Shown piece by piece: positions 25,922 to 36,029 of a stretch of DNA of 64,000 nt. The first letter of the stretch is position 1. The number at the start of each line of letters is the position of its first letter. A model generated the notes under the pieces. It saw nothing but the letters and a program-made list of their open reading frames with translations. It ran no database searches and was not told where the DNA came from. The translations under genes and the position numbers were made by a program. The stretch spans positions 744,001 through 808,000 of the forward strand of contig JADJSA010000001.1 in the NCBI GenBank assembly GCA_016711925.1, written 5' to 3'. The stretch comes from Candidatus Methylophosphatis haderslevensis. Its GTDB lineage: Bacteria > Pseudomonadota > Gammaproteobacteria > Burkholderiales > Rhodocyclaceae.

Positions 25922-27487
25922 ATGCCCTTGGCAACCCCTTCCATTACCCTGCGCATCACCAAGTGCGCACAACCGCTTGCGCCCGAGAATTCCTTCAGAG
26001 TGTTCGACGCGCGCGGCGGCACCATCGGCCGTGCGCAAGGCAACGATTGGATTCTGCCGGACCCGACGAACCACATCTCCAGCCGTCATGCTGCCTTGTA
26101 CTGCGATGAGGGCAAGTTTCGCCTGGTGGATACGAGCAGCAACGGCGTGTTCTTGAACGGCGACGACGAGCCGCTCGGCAGGCTGCGCACCGCCCATTTG
26201 AACGATGGCGACCGGATGGGCATCGGCGACTACGAGATCGTGGTCACGGTCACCCAACCGATCCGCGCGGCGTGCTCTGTCGATCAGGCCGCGGCGCCCG
26301 GCGCACGCGAGTCGCGCGCGCCCCTCGCTGCCGACCGAATCGTCGCGGCAGCGGATCCGCTCGATCTGCTCCGCGCTGGCGCCATGCCGGTGGCCGCTTC
26401 GTTTCGCGACGCACACGAAATCACGCCGACATCGAACGTCAAGCACAACGGCGCGCACCGAACCGGCACCGTTGGCACACATGCCCCAGCCGAGGCGAGG
26501 AGCTTCCAGGGGCTTGATTCAGGCGCAAGCGAGGCGCGCGATCCCTTGCTGCTGTTGGACGAAGCCGAGGTTCCATCCGGCCTGATCTGCGATGACCGAC
26601 GCCCCGATTGCGTTGCAGTGCCCAACGCTGCCCAGCGCGATGATGCGCCCATCATGTCAAGCCACTTCCGAGCCCCCGCGCCGGTGGAACTCGTACCCGA
26701 AGACTGGCAGCGCCACGAGACGCCGGCGCTCGATTCGCTTTCCGCACTGTCGTGCGCAGCGAGCGCTGGTGCCACGCAAAACATCCAGTCGGCGGGGGAT
26801 ACCAGTTCGTCTTTGGCGACAAACGGAACTGGGGCGCCCAAAGCGAGCCCGCCGCCCAGCCAAGAGGCCGCGCTGCGCATCCTCCTCGAAGGCGCAGGGC
26901 TCGATAGTGCCCTCGCGGACAAGCTCGATCCGGCGCGCACGCTTGATCTGGCGGGCCGCCTGCTTCGCGAAGCCCTCGCCGGCGTGCGCGAATTGCTGCT
27001 CGCGCGAGCGACGTTGAAGGCCGGATTCCACGTGCCGCTGACCTTGATCGCGCCCAAGGATAACAACCCACTGAAATTCTCCGCGGGCGGGGTTACCGAG
27101 GTCATGGAGACATTGCTGCTCGATCGCGGCAAGGCCTACCTGTCCGCCGTCGAGGCTATCCGCGAGGGCGTGCAGGATCTCAAGAGCCATCAACTGGCGC
27201 TGGTCGCTGGCGTGCGCTCGAGCCTGGACAGCCTGGTGGAGTTCTTCGATCCAAAACGCATGGAGGAGGTCAGCATGCGCCAGAAAGCGCCCGGTCCGTG
27301 GACCAACAAAAAGGCAGTGTTCTGGGACATGTATTGCGCGCGCTTCGACGAGACAACCAAGGCCGCGCATGAAAGATTCCATGAGCTCTTCGGCCGGCCT
27401 TTCGCTTCGGCATACGAGGATCAGGATCGCAAGCTGACGGGTGCAAGCGCCGCGCACGCAAGGGAGATCCGCCATGGCGTGGAATAA
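25922..27487 (+). CDS. tagH: T6SS-associated FHA-domain protein (TagH/Fha)
   Basis: 521 residues. The N-terminal FHA domain (phosphothreonine-peptide binding) shows GRAQGNDWILPDP, ISSRHAALY and LVDTSSNGVFLNGD. A long, low-conservation linker follows. The C-terminal TagH domain (about residues 310–510) includes AGLDSALADKLDPARTLDLAG, LKFSAGGVTEVMETLL and FWDMYCARFDETTKAAHERF. Fha proteins act in post-translational control and assembly of T6SS. The ATG at 25922 has GAGGA eight bases upstream; the earlier ATG at 25892 has none. First gene of tagH-tssK-tssL-tssM; its end overlaps tssK by 14 bases. A Thr/Ser kinase domain is encoded at 36712–40386, a possible phosphorylation partner. Confidence 0.9.
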   Translation: MPLATPSITLRITKCAQPLAPENSFRVFDARGGTIGRAQGNDWILPDPTNHISSRHAALYCDEGKFRLVDTSSNGVFLNGDDEPLGRLRTAHLNDGDRMGIGDYEIVVTVTQPIRAACSVDQAAAPGARESRAPLAADRIVAAADPLDLLRAGAMPVAASFRDAHEITPTSNVKHNGAHRTGTVGTHAPAEARSFQGLDSGASEARDPLLLLDEAEVPSGLICDDRRPDCVAVPNAAQRDDAPIMSSHFRAPAPVELVPEDWQRHETPALDSLSALSCAASAGATQNIQSAGDTSSSLATNGTGAPKASPPPSQEAALRILLEGAGLDSALADKLDPARTLDLAGRLLREALAGVRELLLARATLKAGFHVPLTLIAPKDNNPLKFSAGGVTEVMETLLLDRGKAYLSAVEAIREGVQDLKSHQLALVAGVRSSLDSLVEFFDPKRMEEVSMRQKAPGPWTNKKAVFWDMYCARFDETTKAAHERFHELFGRPFASAYEDQDRKLTGASAAHAREIRHGVE

Positions 27488-28808
27488 CAAGGTCGTCTGG
27501 TCGGAAGGCATGTTCCTGCGGCCGGTGCACTTGCAGCAGCATGTCCGCTATGTGGAGAATCTGGTCGAGCGGCGCTGCAACGTACTGCACAGCCACCCGT
27601 GGGGCTTCAAGACGCTCAAGTTCGACGAGCCCCTGCTGAGCCTGGGCAAGCTTGCCATCGCGCAGGCGCAGGGCGTCTTCCCCGACGGCACACCGTTCAA
27701 CATCCCGGACGACGACGATGCGCCGGCGCCGATCGACATCGAAGGCGAAGTACGCGACATGGTGGTTCAGCTCGGGCTGCCGGTCCGCCGCTTCAGCGCG
27801 ATGGAAGTGAATGCCGGTCCCACTGCCGAGGCGCACGCACGCTGCGCGGTGCGCGAGTTCGAGGCGGTGGACACCCATACTGCGGGGACCGAGGCGGCAA
27901 CGATCCAGGTCGCCCGGCACAACCTCAAGCTGGTCTTCGAGCGCGACCGACACAGCGAACTGCTGCCCCTGGGCATAGCGCGCGTCATCGAGTGTCGCGA
28001 CGACAAGAGCGTGGTACTGGACGACGGCTATCTTCCGGCAACATTGGACTGCAGGGCAGCGCCGCCGCTGTTCAACTTCATCAGGGAACTGCAGGGCCTG
28101 CTGCACCAGCGCGCCGAGGCGCTCGCCGAACGCGTCAGTGCGGCGGGCCGCGGCGGAATGAGCGAGGTCGCCGATTTCATGCTGCTCCAGGTGGTCAATC
28201 GCTACGAGCCCTTGATCGCCCATCTGGCCAGCGCGGGCAGCCTGCATCCGCGCGAGTTCTATGCAGTTGCGCTGGAACTGGCGGGCGAACTGGCCACCTT
28301 CACGCATCCGAACAAGCGCCCGCCGCAGTTTCCGCCGTATCGTCATGACGATCCCCAGCCCGGATTTCGTGCCGTCATGACCGAGTTGCGCCGCTCCCTG
28401 AGCATGGTGCTCGAGCAGAACGCCGTACCGCTGCCGCTGGAGGAGCGAAAGTATGGCATTCGAGTGAGCCAGATCGCCGACCGAACGCTGCTCGAAGGGA
28501 GCAGCTTCGTGCTCGCCGTGCGCACACGCATGCCGACGGAAGAGCTGCGGCGGCGCTTTCCGGCGCAGGTCAAAATCGGCCCAGTCGAACAGATTCGCCA
28601 ACTGGTCAACGTCCAACTCCCTGGCATACCAGTCCGCCCGCTGGCCGTCGCGCCACGGCAGCTTCCGTACCACACGGGGTTCGTCTATTTCGAATTGGAT
28701 CGCGCGAGCGAGTTCTGGGCCGGGCTGCGCACGTCGGGCGGTTTCGCGATTCATGTCAGCGGCGAGTTCCCTGGGCTGGAGATGGAGTTCTGGGCGGTGC
28801 GCGGCTGA
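27474..28808 (+). CDS. tssK: T6SS baseplate-membrane connector TssK
   Basis: 444 residues, normal TssK length. The N-terminus MAWNNKVVWSEGMFLRPVHL is the hallmark of the family. Other conserved pieces are LPLGIARVIECRDDKSVVLDDGYLP-like, FTHPNKRPPQFPPYRHDDP and the C-terminal HTGFVYFELDR...GFAIHVSGEFPGLEMEFWAVR. TssK trimers link the TssEFG baseplate wedge to the TssL-TssM membrane complex in the cytoplasm. The start is supported by AGGGAG about 8 bases upstream; it overlaps the end of tagH in another frame, so translation is probably coupled. Confidence 0.95.
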   Translation: MAWNNKVVWSEGMFLRPVHLQQHVRYVENLVERRCNVLHSHPWGFKTLKFDEPLLSLGKLAIAQAQGVFPDGTPFNIPDDDDAPAPIDIEGEVRDMVVQLGLPVRRFSAMEVNAGPTAEAHARCAVREFEAVDTHTAGTEAATIQVARHNLKLVFERDRHSELLPLGIARVIECRDDKSVVLDDGYLPATLDCRAAPPLFNFIRELQGLLHQRAEALAERVSAAGRGGMSEVADFMLLQVVNRYEPLIAHLASAGSLHPREFYAVALELAGELATFTHPNKRPPQFPPYRHDDPQPGFRAVMTELRRSLSMVLEQNAVPLPLEERKYGIRVSQIADRTLLEGSSFVLAVRTRMPTEELRRRFPAQVKIGPVEQIRQLVNVQLPGIPVRPLAVAPRQLPYHTGFVYFELDRASEFWAGLRTSGGFAIHVSGEFPGLEMEFWAVRG

Positions 28809-28856
28809 TCCGTATGGACTCGCGCACGGCGTATCCGACATGAAAGGTAACTGACT

Positions 28857-30455
28857 ATGTTCGACAAGCTGATCGGTTTTCTGATTGCGCTGAACCGCCT
28901 GCCAGGTTTCGGCTGGGCAGGGACATTGTCCGACCGAATGCGTCAGGCGATGTACCGGCGCATCGCGATGCGCGCCAAGCTGAAAGGTCATATCAACAAG
29001 GTGAAGAAGGTGAAGGACTCCGGAGCCGATCTCATGGGTCTGAAGAACCGCGCCAAGAAGGACGAACCGCAGAACGCCGGCACGAAACCGCAGCCGGCCA
29101 CCCAACCCCACGACAACGACGGGCTGAACCCCACTCTCATCATTCCCCGCCCGACGGGCCGCTCAACGGCCAGAGACGCCGCAACGCCGGTCGTCCAATC
29201 GATGCAGACCGAGTTGCCGCCTCTTGACATCCGCGGCTCCGGAATCAACCCGCTGGTGGACGCCGCGACGGAGCTTTTCTCGCTCACCGGACGCCTGCGC
29301 AGCACAGTCGTCCACCCGGACGTGGAAGGCCTGCGCGCTCACCTGGAACGAAAGGTAGCGGCGTTCGACCAGCGGGCACGCGCCGCCGCCGTGCCCAACG
29401 AGCAGGTGGTCTCCGCGCGATACGCGCTGTGCACCCTGCTCGACGAAATCGCGCTCACCACACCTTGGGGAGCCGAAAGTTTGTGGAGCCAGCACAGCTT
29501 GCTGAGCCAGTTCCACGACGAGACCTGGGGCGGAGAAAAGTTCTTTCTCATGCTCGAACGGGTCATCAGGGAGCCGGCTCGCCACCTTCACTTGCTCGAC
29601 TTCTTGTATCTGTGCATCGCGCTTGGCCTGGAAGGGAAGTACCGCGTGCTCGACCGCGGGCATGCGGCCCTCAAGTCGGTCGCCGACAACCTGTTCCTGA
29701 CCATCCGTGGCGCGCGCGGCGAATTCGAGCGGGCGCTATCGCCACGCTGGCAAGGCGTGGAGGACCGACGCAACCGACTCGCACGCCTGGTGCCCTTGTG
29801 GGCTGTGGGCTCCCTGAGCGCCGCCGTTCTGCTGGCTGCTTATGTCGGGTTCATGTGGAATCTGGCGCGCAGTTCGGAGCCGGTCTATCGGCAGATCGCA
29901 AGGATCGGCCAGGACGCGCGGCTCAGCGTCACCGTGGCGCCGGTGGAGCGCACGCTGACGTTGCGCGAGGTGTTGGCACAGGACATTCGCGCGGGCGCAA
30001 TTGACGTCATCGAACAGACGCGCGGCAGCACCGTCGAGATCCGCGGCGATGGCTTGTTCGCCTCCGGCAGTGCGGAGATCGATGCGTCGCGGCAGGCATT
30101 GCTGCAGCGTATCGGCGATGCTCTCAATCAGTTCTCCGGTCCGGTACTGGTTACGGGCCACACAGACAACCAACCGATAGCAGGAAGCCGCGGCGTGCGC
30201 TTCCCAACCAACTGGCATTTGTCACAAGCGCGTGCCGAATCGGTGTCGGCGCTTCTTGCCGCGCGATTGAGCAATGCCGGACGCCTCAAAACCGAAGGCC
30301 GCGGCGAAACCGAACCAAAGGCGGCAAACGATACGCCGGAGCAGCGCGCGCGCAACCGGCGTGTCGAGGTCACCTTGCTCAATGCTCGCCAAACGAGCCC
30401 GACGCCGCGCCCGGGCACCGCACAAGCCGCCTTGACCACGAAGGAACCGTCATGA
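28857..30455 (+). CDS. tssL: T6SS membrane-complex protein TssL with OmpA-like domain
   Basis: 532 residues. The cytoplasmic DotU/TssL domain contains NPLVDAATELFSLTGRLR, ARYALCTLLDEIALTTPWG and FLYLCIALGLEGKYRVLD. One transmembrane helix follows (VPLWAVGSLSAAVLLAAYVGFMW), then a periplasmic OmpA-type peptidoglycan-binding domain (FASGSAEID, VTGHTDNQPI, NWHLSQARAESV, RARNRRVEV). The built-in peptidoglycan anchor is the evolved form of TssL. The first 85 or so residues (an amphipathic segment FLIALNRLPGFGWAGTLS plus a Lys-rich stretch) precede the point where TssL proteins normally start (near NPTLIIPRPTGR). That is an unusual extension unless a later start is used. It overlaps tssM by 4 bases. 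Confidence 0.93.
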   Translation: MFDKLIGFLIALNRLPGFGWAGTLSDRMRQAMYRRIAMRAKLKGHINKVKKVKDSGADLMGLKNRAKKDEPQNAGTKPQPATQPHDNDGLNPTLIIPRPTGRSTARDAATPVVQSMQTELPPLDIRGSGINPLVDAATELFSLTGRLRSTVVHPDVEGLRAHLERKVAAFDQRARAAAVPNEQVVSARYALCTLLDEIALTTPWGAESLWSQHSLLSQFHDETWGGEKFFLMLERVIREPARHLHLLDFLYLCIALGLEGKYRVLDRGHAALKSVADNLFLTIRGARGEFERALSPRWQGVEDRRNRLARLVPLWAVGSLSAAVLLAAYVGFMWNLARSSEPVYRQIARIGQDARLSVTVAPVERTLTLREVLAQDIRAGAIDVIEQTRGSTVEIRGDGLFASGSAEIDASRQALLQRIGDALNQFSGPVLVTGHTDNQPIAGSRGVRFPTNWHLSQARAESVSALLAARLSNAGRLKTEGRGETEPKAANDTPEQRARNRRVEVTLLNARQTSPTPRPGTAQAALTTKEPS

Positions 30456-33400
30456 CCAAGAAGCGTCTGTTCCTGTCACTGCTGGGTCTGACGGCCGCGG
30501 CTGCGCTTGTCTGGTTCGGCGGACCGCTGCTCGCGATAGGCGGCCGCGCGGTGCTCGATGGCGAAATCGCCCGGCTCGTCGTCATACTGGTATTCGTGAT
30601 GACTTGGACATTGGTCGTACTGCGCCGCGCGCTGGTCGCCAAGAAGACCGACGAACAGATCGCACGAGGCATCGGCGCCGCCACCGAGTCAAAGGCCATC
30701 AGCTCCGACCAATACGATGCGACCAAGCCTCTGCACGAACAAGTCGGGATCCTGGAGGAGCGCTTCCGCGAAGCCGTCGACGTGCTCCGCAGTTCCCGCA
30801 AGAGCGGCGCGACGAATCTGTACGAGCTTCCGTGGTACGTCATCATCGGCCCGCCTGGCGCCGGGAAGACCACAGTGCTGGCGAACTCCGGACTGCGCTT
30901 CCCCCTCGCAGAGCGATTCGGGACGAGCCCATTGCGCGGCGTGGGCGGCACGCGCAACTGCGATTGGTGGTTCGCCGATGAGGCTGTGTTGCTCGACACC
31001 GCCGGCCGCTACGTCACTCAGGACAGCGACGAAGCTGTCGACAGCGCCGCCTGGGGCGCATTTCTCGCACTGCTCAAGCGGTACCGGCGGCGCAGGCCTA
31101 TCAATGGCGTGCTGGTCGCAATCAGCCTCGCCGATGTCATCACACAGGATTCGGCGGAGCGCGAACTGCATGTCCGCGCGATAAGGCAGCGCATCCAGGA
31201 GATCAACATCTCCCTCGGGCTTCGCTTCCCGGTCTACCTGATGTTTACCAAGAGCGATCTGGTGGCGGGGTTCACCGACTTCTTCGACGACCTCACCAAG
31301 GAAGAGCGCGGCCAGGTCTGGGGAACAACGTTCGAGCCAGACGAGGCCGATCCCGGCACGGCCTTCGCGCGCGAATACGAAGCACTGATCGGCAGGCTCA
31401 ACGGCCGGCTACTCTCCCGCCTGCACCAGGAGGGCGATTCAGGGCGTCGCGGCGTGCTCTACGGATTCCCGCAGCAACTCGCCACACTTAAGGAATCCAT
31501 CGTCGGCTTTGTCGAGGAGATCGCGCATGCCACGCGCTATGACGACCGTCCCTGGGTACGCGGAGTCTATTTCACCAGCGGCACGCAGGAAGGCACGCCC
31601 ATCGATCGCCTGATGGGCTCGATTGCCCGCACCTGCGGGCTCGACAGCCGCAGACTGACCGCCAATGGCGCGGGGCGCAGCTACTTCATCTCCGATCTGC
31701 TGCAACGGGTGATCTTCCCAGAAGCCGAGCTGGTCGGCACCAACCGAAGGCTTGAGCGGCGCCGGATGTGGCTGCACGCCTTCGTCTACGGCACGGCCGC
31801 ATGCACGATCGTCGCCACCGTCGCCGCCTGGGCGGCGTCTTATGCGCGCAACCAGACCGCAATCGGACGCGTGCAGGAGCGCGCCGACGCCTACGAAGCG
31901 CTGGCCAAGAAGCCGCTATCGCCGGGCGCGACTTTCGACGAATTGCTGCCGCGGCTGGATGCGCTGCGCGCCATCACCGACGTCTACCGCGACGATGCGG
32001 CCGCGCGGCGAGCGTTCTGGGAATTTGGCATCTATCAGGGCGACCGACTCGGCATGGCCGCAGGCCAGGCGTATCTGCGCGAGCTGAACCGCGTCTTCGC
32101 GCCGCGCGTCGCGACCCGCATCGCAGAGCACCTGCGCCTCGCCGGGCGTGACACCGATCGCCAATACGCAGCACTCAAGGCCTATGTCATGCTCGCCCAG
32201 CCCCAGCATCTCGAACCCGCGTTCCTCGAAGCCTGGATGCAAATCGACTGGGATCGGGACTTCGCGCGGGAACCGGAGAAGGCCAAGCGCCTGTCGGCGC
32301 ATCTGGACGCAATGCTCTCGGGCGGCATCGAGCCGGTCTCGCTTGACCAGGAACTGATCAAGGAGACGCGGCTGGGACTGAATCGGTTGCCCTTGGCGCA
32401 GCTCGTGTATGGCCGTCTGCGCCGTGACGCGCTTGCCGCCGATGACAATGCCTTGCTGCTGCGCGACCTGCTCGGCCCGGCGGGAGTCAAGGTGTTTACC
32501 AGCAGGAACGGCGTCGCGCACGAGCGGAGGGTTCCGGGGCTGTACACCTACCGCGGCTACTACGAGGTCTTTCTGCCTCGGAGCAAGCGTCTCGCAGAAA
32601 CCATGCGTAGCGAAAGCTGGGTCGTAGACAACGACCGAAGCCAATTGAGCGCGATCGAGCTGGCACGACTGAACGAAGAAGTGAACGCGCTGTACTTCGC
32701 CGACTACGTCCAGTTGTGGCAGGGGCTGCTGATGGACCTGCAGGTGGCGAGCTTCCAAAGCCCGGCGCACGGGCTCGAAGTGCTGGCACTGGTGTCTGGG
32801 CGCAACTCGGCGCTGCGCACAGTCTTGCAAGCGGTCAACCAGAACACGGCCCTCACTCAACTTCCCGGAGCGGCAGGCAAACTCGCCGACAAGCTCGAGG
32901 GACCACTGCAAAAGGCCAAGCAGGAACTATCCGGCCTGCTCGGCTCGAATGGCGGCTCGCCGAAAGCCGAGCGACTGGCGCTCGTTCCCGGCGCGGAGGT
33001 CGAGAGCAAATTCGCCGACCTCGCCGCCCTGATCCGGGTGGACAAGGGCGGGGCGGCGCCGATCGACGCCATCATCGACCAGCTCGCCAAGCTCTATGCC
33101 GAGCTTGACAGCGCCAGCGCAACCGAACCGAGCAATTCGGCCAACAAGGAGGACGGCGTTGCCGCCCGCCACATACGGGAGCTCGCAGTCGCTCAGCCGC
33201 AGCCGGTGAAAGACTGGCTGTTGCAGCTCGCCGGTAACGCCGCCCAGAGTGCTGACAAGAAGCAGAAGGACGCGGCGCAGAAGAAACGCGCCGAGGACAA
33301 GAAGACGCTGCTGGAAAAGATCAACGCGGCCTGGAGCGCAGAAGTGCTGCCGTTTTGCAACGAGGCCGTCGCCAGTCGCTACCCGATCGACAAGCTCAGC

Positions 33401-34012
33401 AGCGCGGAGGCCACGCCGAAGGACTTCGGCAGACTGTTCGCGCCGGGCGGGCTCATCGATGCATTCGTCAAGGACAACCTCAAGCCGTTGATCGACACAA
33501 CCGCCAGACCATGGAAATGGCGTACTGCGGGAGAGATCGACATCGGCGCATCAAACGAGGCGCTGCACCAGATCGAGATTGCAGCGACGATACGCGACGC
33601 CTATTTCAGAGACGGCGCACAAGTGCCGGCGGTGGAATTCGGACTCAAGCCGATCTTGCTGGACAAGGCGGCCAAGCAGTTCACGCTGGACATTGGCGGC
33701 CAGAAGTTCGCTTACCAGCACAACGCCCAGCCATTGCAAAGCGCGCGCTGGCCCGCGCCGAGCGGCGCGCTCGAAGTCAGCGCGACGTTCGAAGGTGTGG
33801 AGGGCAAGACGGAAAGCCGCACCAAGGAGGGACCATGGGCGCTGTTCCGCCTGCTCGATGAAGCAAAGATAGACAAGGTGACCGCGGACCGGCTGGTCGC
33901 GACCTTCCGCACGGAAAGCCACAGCGCCCAATACGAGATCCGTGCGGCGAGCGTCGCCAATCCGTTCCAGCAGGACGCGATCGAGCGCTTTCGCTGCCCG
34001 AAGAAGTTCTAG
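30452..34012 (+). CDS. tssM: T6SS inner-membrane protein TssM (IcmF)
   Basis: 1186 residues. Two N-terminal membrane helices (within residues 1–60) precede a cytoplasmic NTPase-like domain with Walker A GPPGAGKTTVLAN near residue 133. The IcmF-related region contains VYLMFTKSDLVAGFTDFFDDL and PWVRGVYFTSGTQEGTPIDRL. A third helix around 440 (AFVYGTAACTIVATVAAWAAS) leads to the large periplasmic part, with the DUF1215-type C-terminal beta domain near 1000–1186. It forms the envelope-spanning core with TssL and normally TssJ; no tssJ is found in this window. The start overlaps the tssL stop (ATGA). Confidence 0.95.
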   Translation: MTKKRLFLSLLGLTAAAALVWFGGPLLAIGGRAVLDGEIARLVVILVFVMTWTLVVLRRALVAKKTDEQIARGIGAATESKAISSDQYDATKPLHEQVGILEERFREAVDVLRSSRKSGATNLYELPWYVIIGPPGAGKTTVLANSGLRFPLAERFGTSPLRGVGGTRNCDWWFADEAVLLDTAGRYVTQDSDEAVDSAAWGAFLALLKRYRRRRPINGVLVAISLADVITQDSAERELHVRAIRQRIQEINISLGLRFPVYLMFTKSDLVAGFTDFFDDLTKEERGQVWGTTFEPDEADPGTAFAREYEALIGRLNGRLLSRLHQEGDSGRRGVLYGFPQQLATLKESIVGFVEEIAHATRYDDRPWVRGVYFTSGTQEGTPIDRLMGSIARTCGLDSRRLTANGAGRSYFISDLLQRVIFPEAELVGTNRRLERRRMWLHAFVYGTAACTIVATVAAWAASYARNQTAIGRVQERADAYEALAKKPLSPGATFDELLPRLDALRAITDVYRDDAAARRAFWEFGIYQGDRLGMAAGQAYLRELNRVFAPRVATRIAEHLRLAGRDTDRQYAALKAYVMLAQPQHLEPAFLEAWMQIDWDRDFAREPEKAKRLSAHLDAMLSGGIEPVSLDQELIKETRLGLNRLPLAQLVYGRLRRDALAADDNALLLRDLLGPAGVKVFTSRNGVAHERRVPGLYTYRGYYEVFLPRSKRLAETMRSESWVVDNDRSQLSAIELARLNEEVNALYFADYVQLWQGLLMDLQVASFQSPAHGLEVLALVSGRNSALRTVLQAVNQNTALTQLPGAAGKLADKLEGPLQKAKQELSGLLGSNGGSPKAERLALVPGAEVESKFADLAALIRVDKGGAAPIDAIIDQLAKLYAELDSASATEPSNSANKEDGVAARHIRELAVAQPQPVKDWLLQLAGNAAQSADKKQKDAAQKKRAEDKKTLLEKINAAWSAEVLPFCNEAVASRYPIDKLSSAEATPKDFGRLFAPGGLIDAFVKDNLKPLIDTTARPWKWRTAGEIDIGASNEALHQIEIAATIRDAYFRDGAQVPAVEFGLKPILLDKAAKQFTLDIGGQKFAYQHNAQPLQSARWPAPSGALEVSATFEGVEGKTESRTKEGPWALFRLLDEAKIDKVTADRLVATFRTESHSAQYEIRAASVANPFQQDAIERFRCPKKF

Positions 34013-34049
34013 CCCCCCGGCCACCCTTGTTGCGAAGGAGTTATCCAGA

Positions 34050-35864
34050 ATGCGTTACGAATTCAACTTCGGCAGCCTCCCGACGAGTCTGCTGCGGCAC
34101 GCGGCAGACGGCACCGGCGCGTTTCGCATCGCCGTGCTGGGCGATTTCTCCGGCCGCGCCAATCGCGGCGTGCTGGAGACGGGCGCCGAGCTTGCGCAAC
34201 GCAAGCCGATCAAGCTCGATACCGACAATATCGATGCCGTCATCCGCTGCTTCGGTGCGGTCCTCCATTTGCCCGTCGGGGACGATGGCGCTGGCATAGC
34301 GATCGAGCCGCGCTCGCTCGAAGACCTGCATCCCGACGCGCTGTACGAAACCGTGGACGTGTTTTCGGAACTCTCTGCGTTGCGCCTTCGCCTCGAAAAC
34401 CCGAAAACCTCCAGGGCGGCGGCGCGCGAACTATCGGCATCGCTCGGTGTGCCACACGCCCCGCCCGAGCCGCCGCGCGGCAAGCGGGAGCGCGGGAGCG
34501 CGATTCGCGTGGATGCGAAGCTGTCCGACTTCGCACGGCTGATCGGCCGACCGGCGGTAGCCCACGGCGCCACCACTGCCGTTGACGAGCTGGTGCGCCG
34601 GGCCGTGGCCCCATACTGGGTCGAGGCGGAGGATCCCGATAGTGAGCGTTTAACGGCCGCCGTCGACCGGGCGTTGTCCGCGACGATGCGCGACGTGCTC
34701 CATCATCCGGATTTCCAGGCGCTGGAGGCGGCCTGGCGTGCGCTCGATCTTCTGGTGCGCCGCGTCGAGACCGGCACGCGGCTGCAGATCGTGCTCTATG
34801 ACATAAGCGCCGAAGAGCTCGCGGCCGATCTGAGCGCAACCGACGCGATGGAAGATACCGGCTTGTATCGGCTGCTCGTCGAACAGCCGGCGCTGGATGC
34901 GCTGCAAAGTCCGCTGTCGGCTCTGATCGGAAACTTCACCTTTGAAATGACGCCGCCGCACGCCGAACTGCTGGGGCGTATGGCACGCATCGCCGCCGCG
35001 GCGCGAGCACCGTTCATCGCCGCCATCGGGCCGGACTGCATGAGCACCCGCATCGAGGATCTGCATCCGCTGGTGACCCGCGCCTGGGACGCGCTGCGGG
35101 CGCTTCCCGAGGCCAGCTTCGTCGCCCTGACAGTGCCGCGCTTCCTGCTGCGCACGCCCTATGGGAGCAGGACCGAACCGATCGAGTCGTTCGCGTTCGA
35201 GGAATTCGATGCGCATGTCGGCTTGAAGGCGTTGCTCTGGGGCAACTCGGCCATCCTCGCTGCAGTGCTGCTCGCCGAGGAGTTCCAGCGGCAGGGCCAT
35301 CGGTTGCAGTTGGGTCGCATCCTGAGCGTGGACGAGTTGCCCTGCTTTTTCTATGTCGACAGCGACGGCGACCAGATTGCCCTACCCTGCACCGAGCGGC
35401 TGCTGACCGAACGAAAGTCCACTCACGTGAGCCAGCAGAATCTCATCCCGGTGCTCGCGATCAAGAATCGGCCGGAAGTGCGGCTCGCCGGTTTCCGATC
35501 ACTCGCAGGAAATGATCTGGCCGGACCTTGGACACCGTTCGAGAAGCCGAAGGCGAATCCAGCGGCCCCGATCGCGCCGATCAGCGACGAGGAGGACACG
35601 ACCGATATGGCCGCGGGCGAGCCGAACGAATCGACCAACGAGGCTGCTTTTGGCCCGCAGAGCGAGAACTGCCTGGCACAGAAGTCAACGCTGATGGCTC
35701 TGGGCGAGTCTGCGCCAGTGGCTGCTTCCGAAGACGGCGCGGTCCAATCCGGCGATACCGATCTCGATGCCTTGTTGGCCGAACTGGAATCGGCCGGCAC
35801 AGCCGCTACTTCGCCGGAGGAGACAATGGATCCCGAACTCGCGGCGCTATTGAAGGATTTGTAG
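34050..35864 (+). CDS. T6SS sheath-like protein: TssB-like N-domain fused to TssC-like domain
   Basis: 604 residues. Residues 1–90 carry the small-sheath-subunit signature (FRIAVLGDFSGRANRG ... KPIKLDTDNIDAVI). Residues about 200–480 resemble the large sheath subunit TssC (DVLHHPDFQALEAAWRALDLL, SALIGNFTFEMTPPHAELLGRMA, VPRFLLRTPYG, FEEFDAHVGLKALLWGNSA). An acidic tail follows, ending DPELAALLKDL. Separate, conventional tssB and tssC are present at 44787–46872, so this is a paralogous fusion, not the sheath itself. Proteins of this type occur in some T6SS loci; their role is not known to me. GAAGGAG precedes the ATG at 34050. Last gene of the first T6SS block, 37 bases after tssM. Confidence 0.78.
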   Translation: MRYEFNFGSLPTSLLRHAADGTGAFRIAVLGDFSGRANRGVLETGAELAQRKPIKLDTDNIDAVIRCFGAVLHLPVGDDGAGIAIEPRSLEDLHPDALYETVDVFSELSALRLRLENPKTSRAAARELSASLGVPHAPPEPPRGKRERGSAIRVDAKLSDFARLIGRPAVAHGATTAVDELVRRAVAPYWVEAEDPDSERLTAAVDRALSATMRDVLHHPDFQALEAAWRALDLLVRRVETGTRLQIVLYDISAEELAADLSATDAMEDTGLYRLLVEQPALDALQSPLSALIGNFTFEMTPPHAELLGRMARIAAAARAPFIAAIGPDCMSTRIEDLHPLVTRAWDALRALPEASFVALTVPRFLLRTPYGSRTEPIESFAFEEFDAHVGLKALLWGNSAILAAVLLAEEFQRQGHRLQLGRILSVDELPCFFYVDSDGDQIALPCTERLLTERKSTHVSQQNLIPVLAIKNRPEVRLAGFRSLAGNDLAGPWTPFEKPKANPAAPIAPISDEEDTTDMAAGEPNESTNEAAFGPQSENCLAQKSTLMALGESAPVAASEDGAVQSGDTDLDALLAELESAGTAATSPEETMDPELAALLKDL

Positions 35865-36029
35865 CTCAAACCGACCTGCGGAACCGAGGTACCCCACCGG
35901 CGAAGACAAACCGTTGGGCAGCCGAACCAAACCAACAGCCGGTTACTCGGTCAGGCCGATCGCCCGGCCGCTCGGTTGCCACAACCGCCCAACGCTGCCT
36001 CGTGCCGTTGTGCGCCGGCGCTGGTTCGT

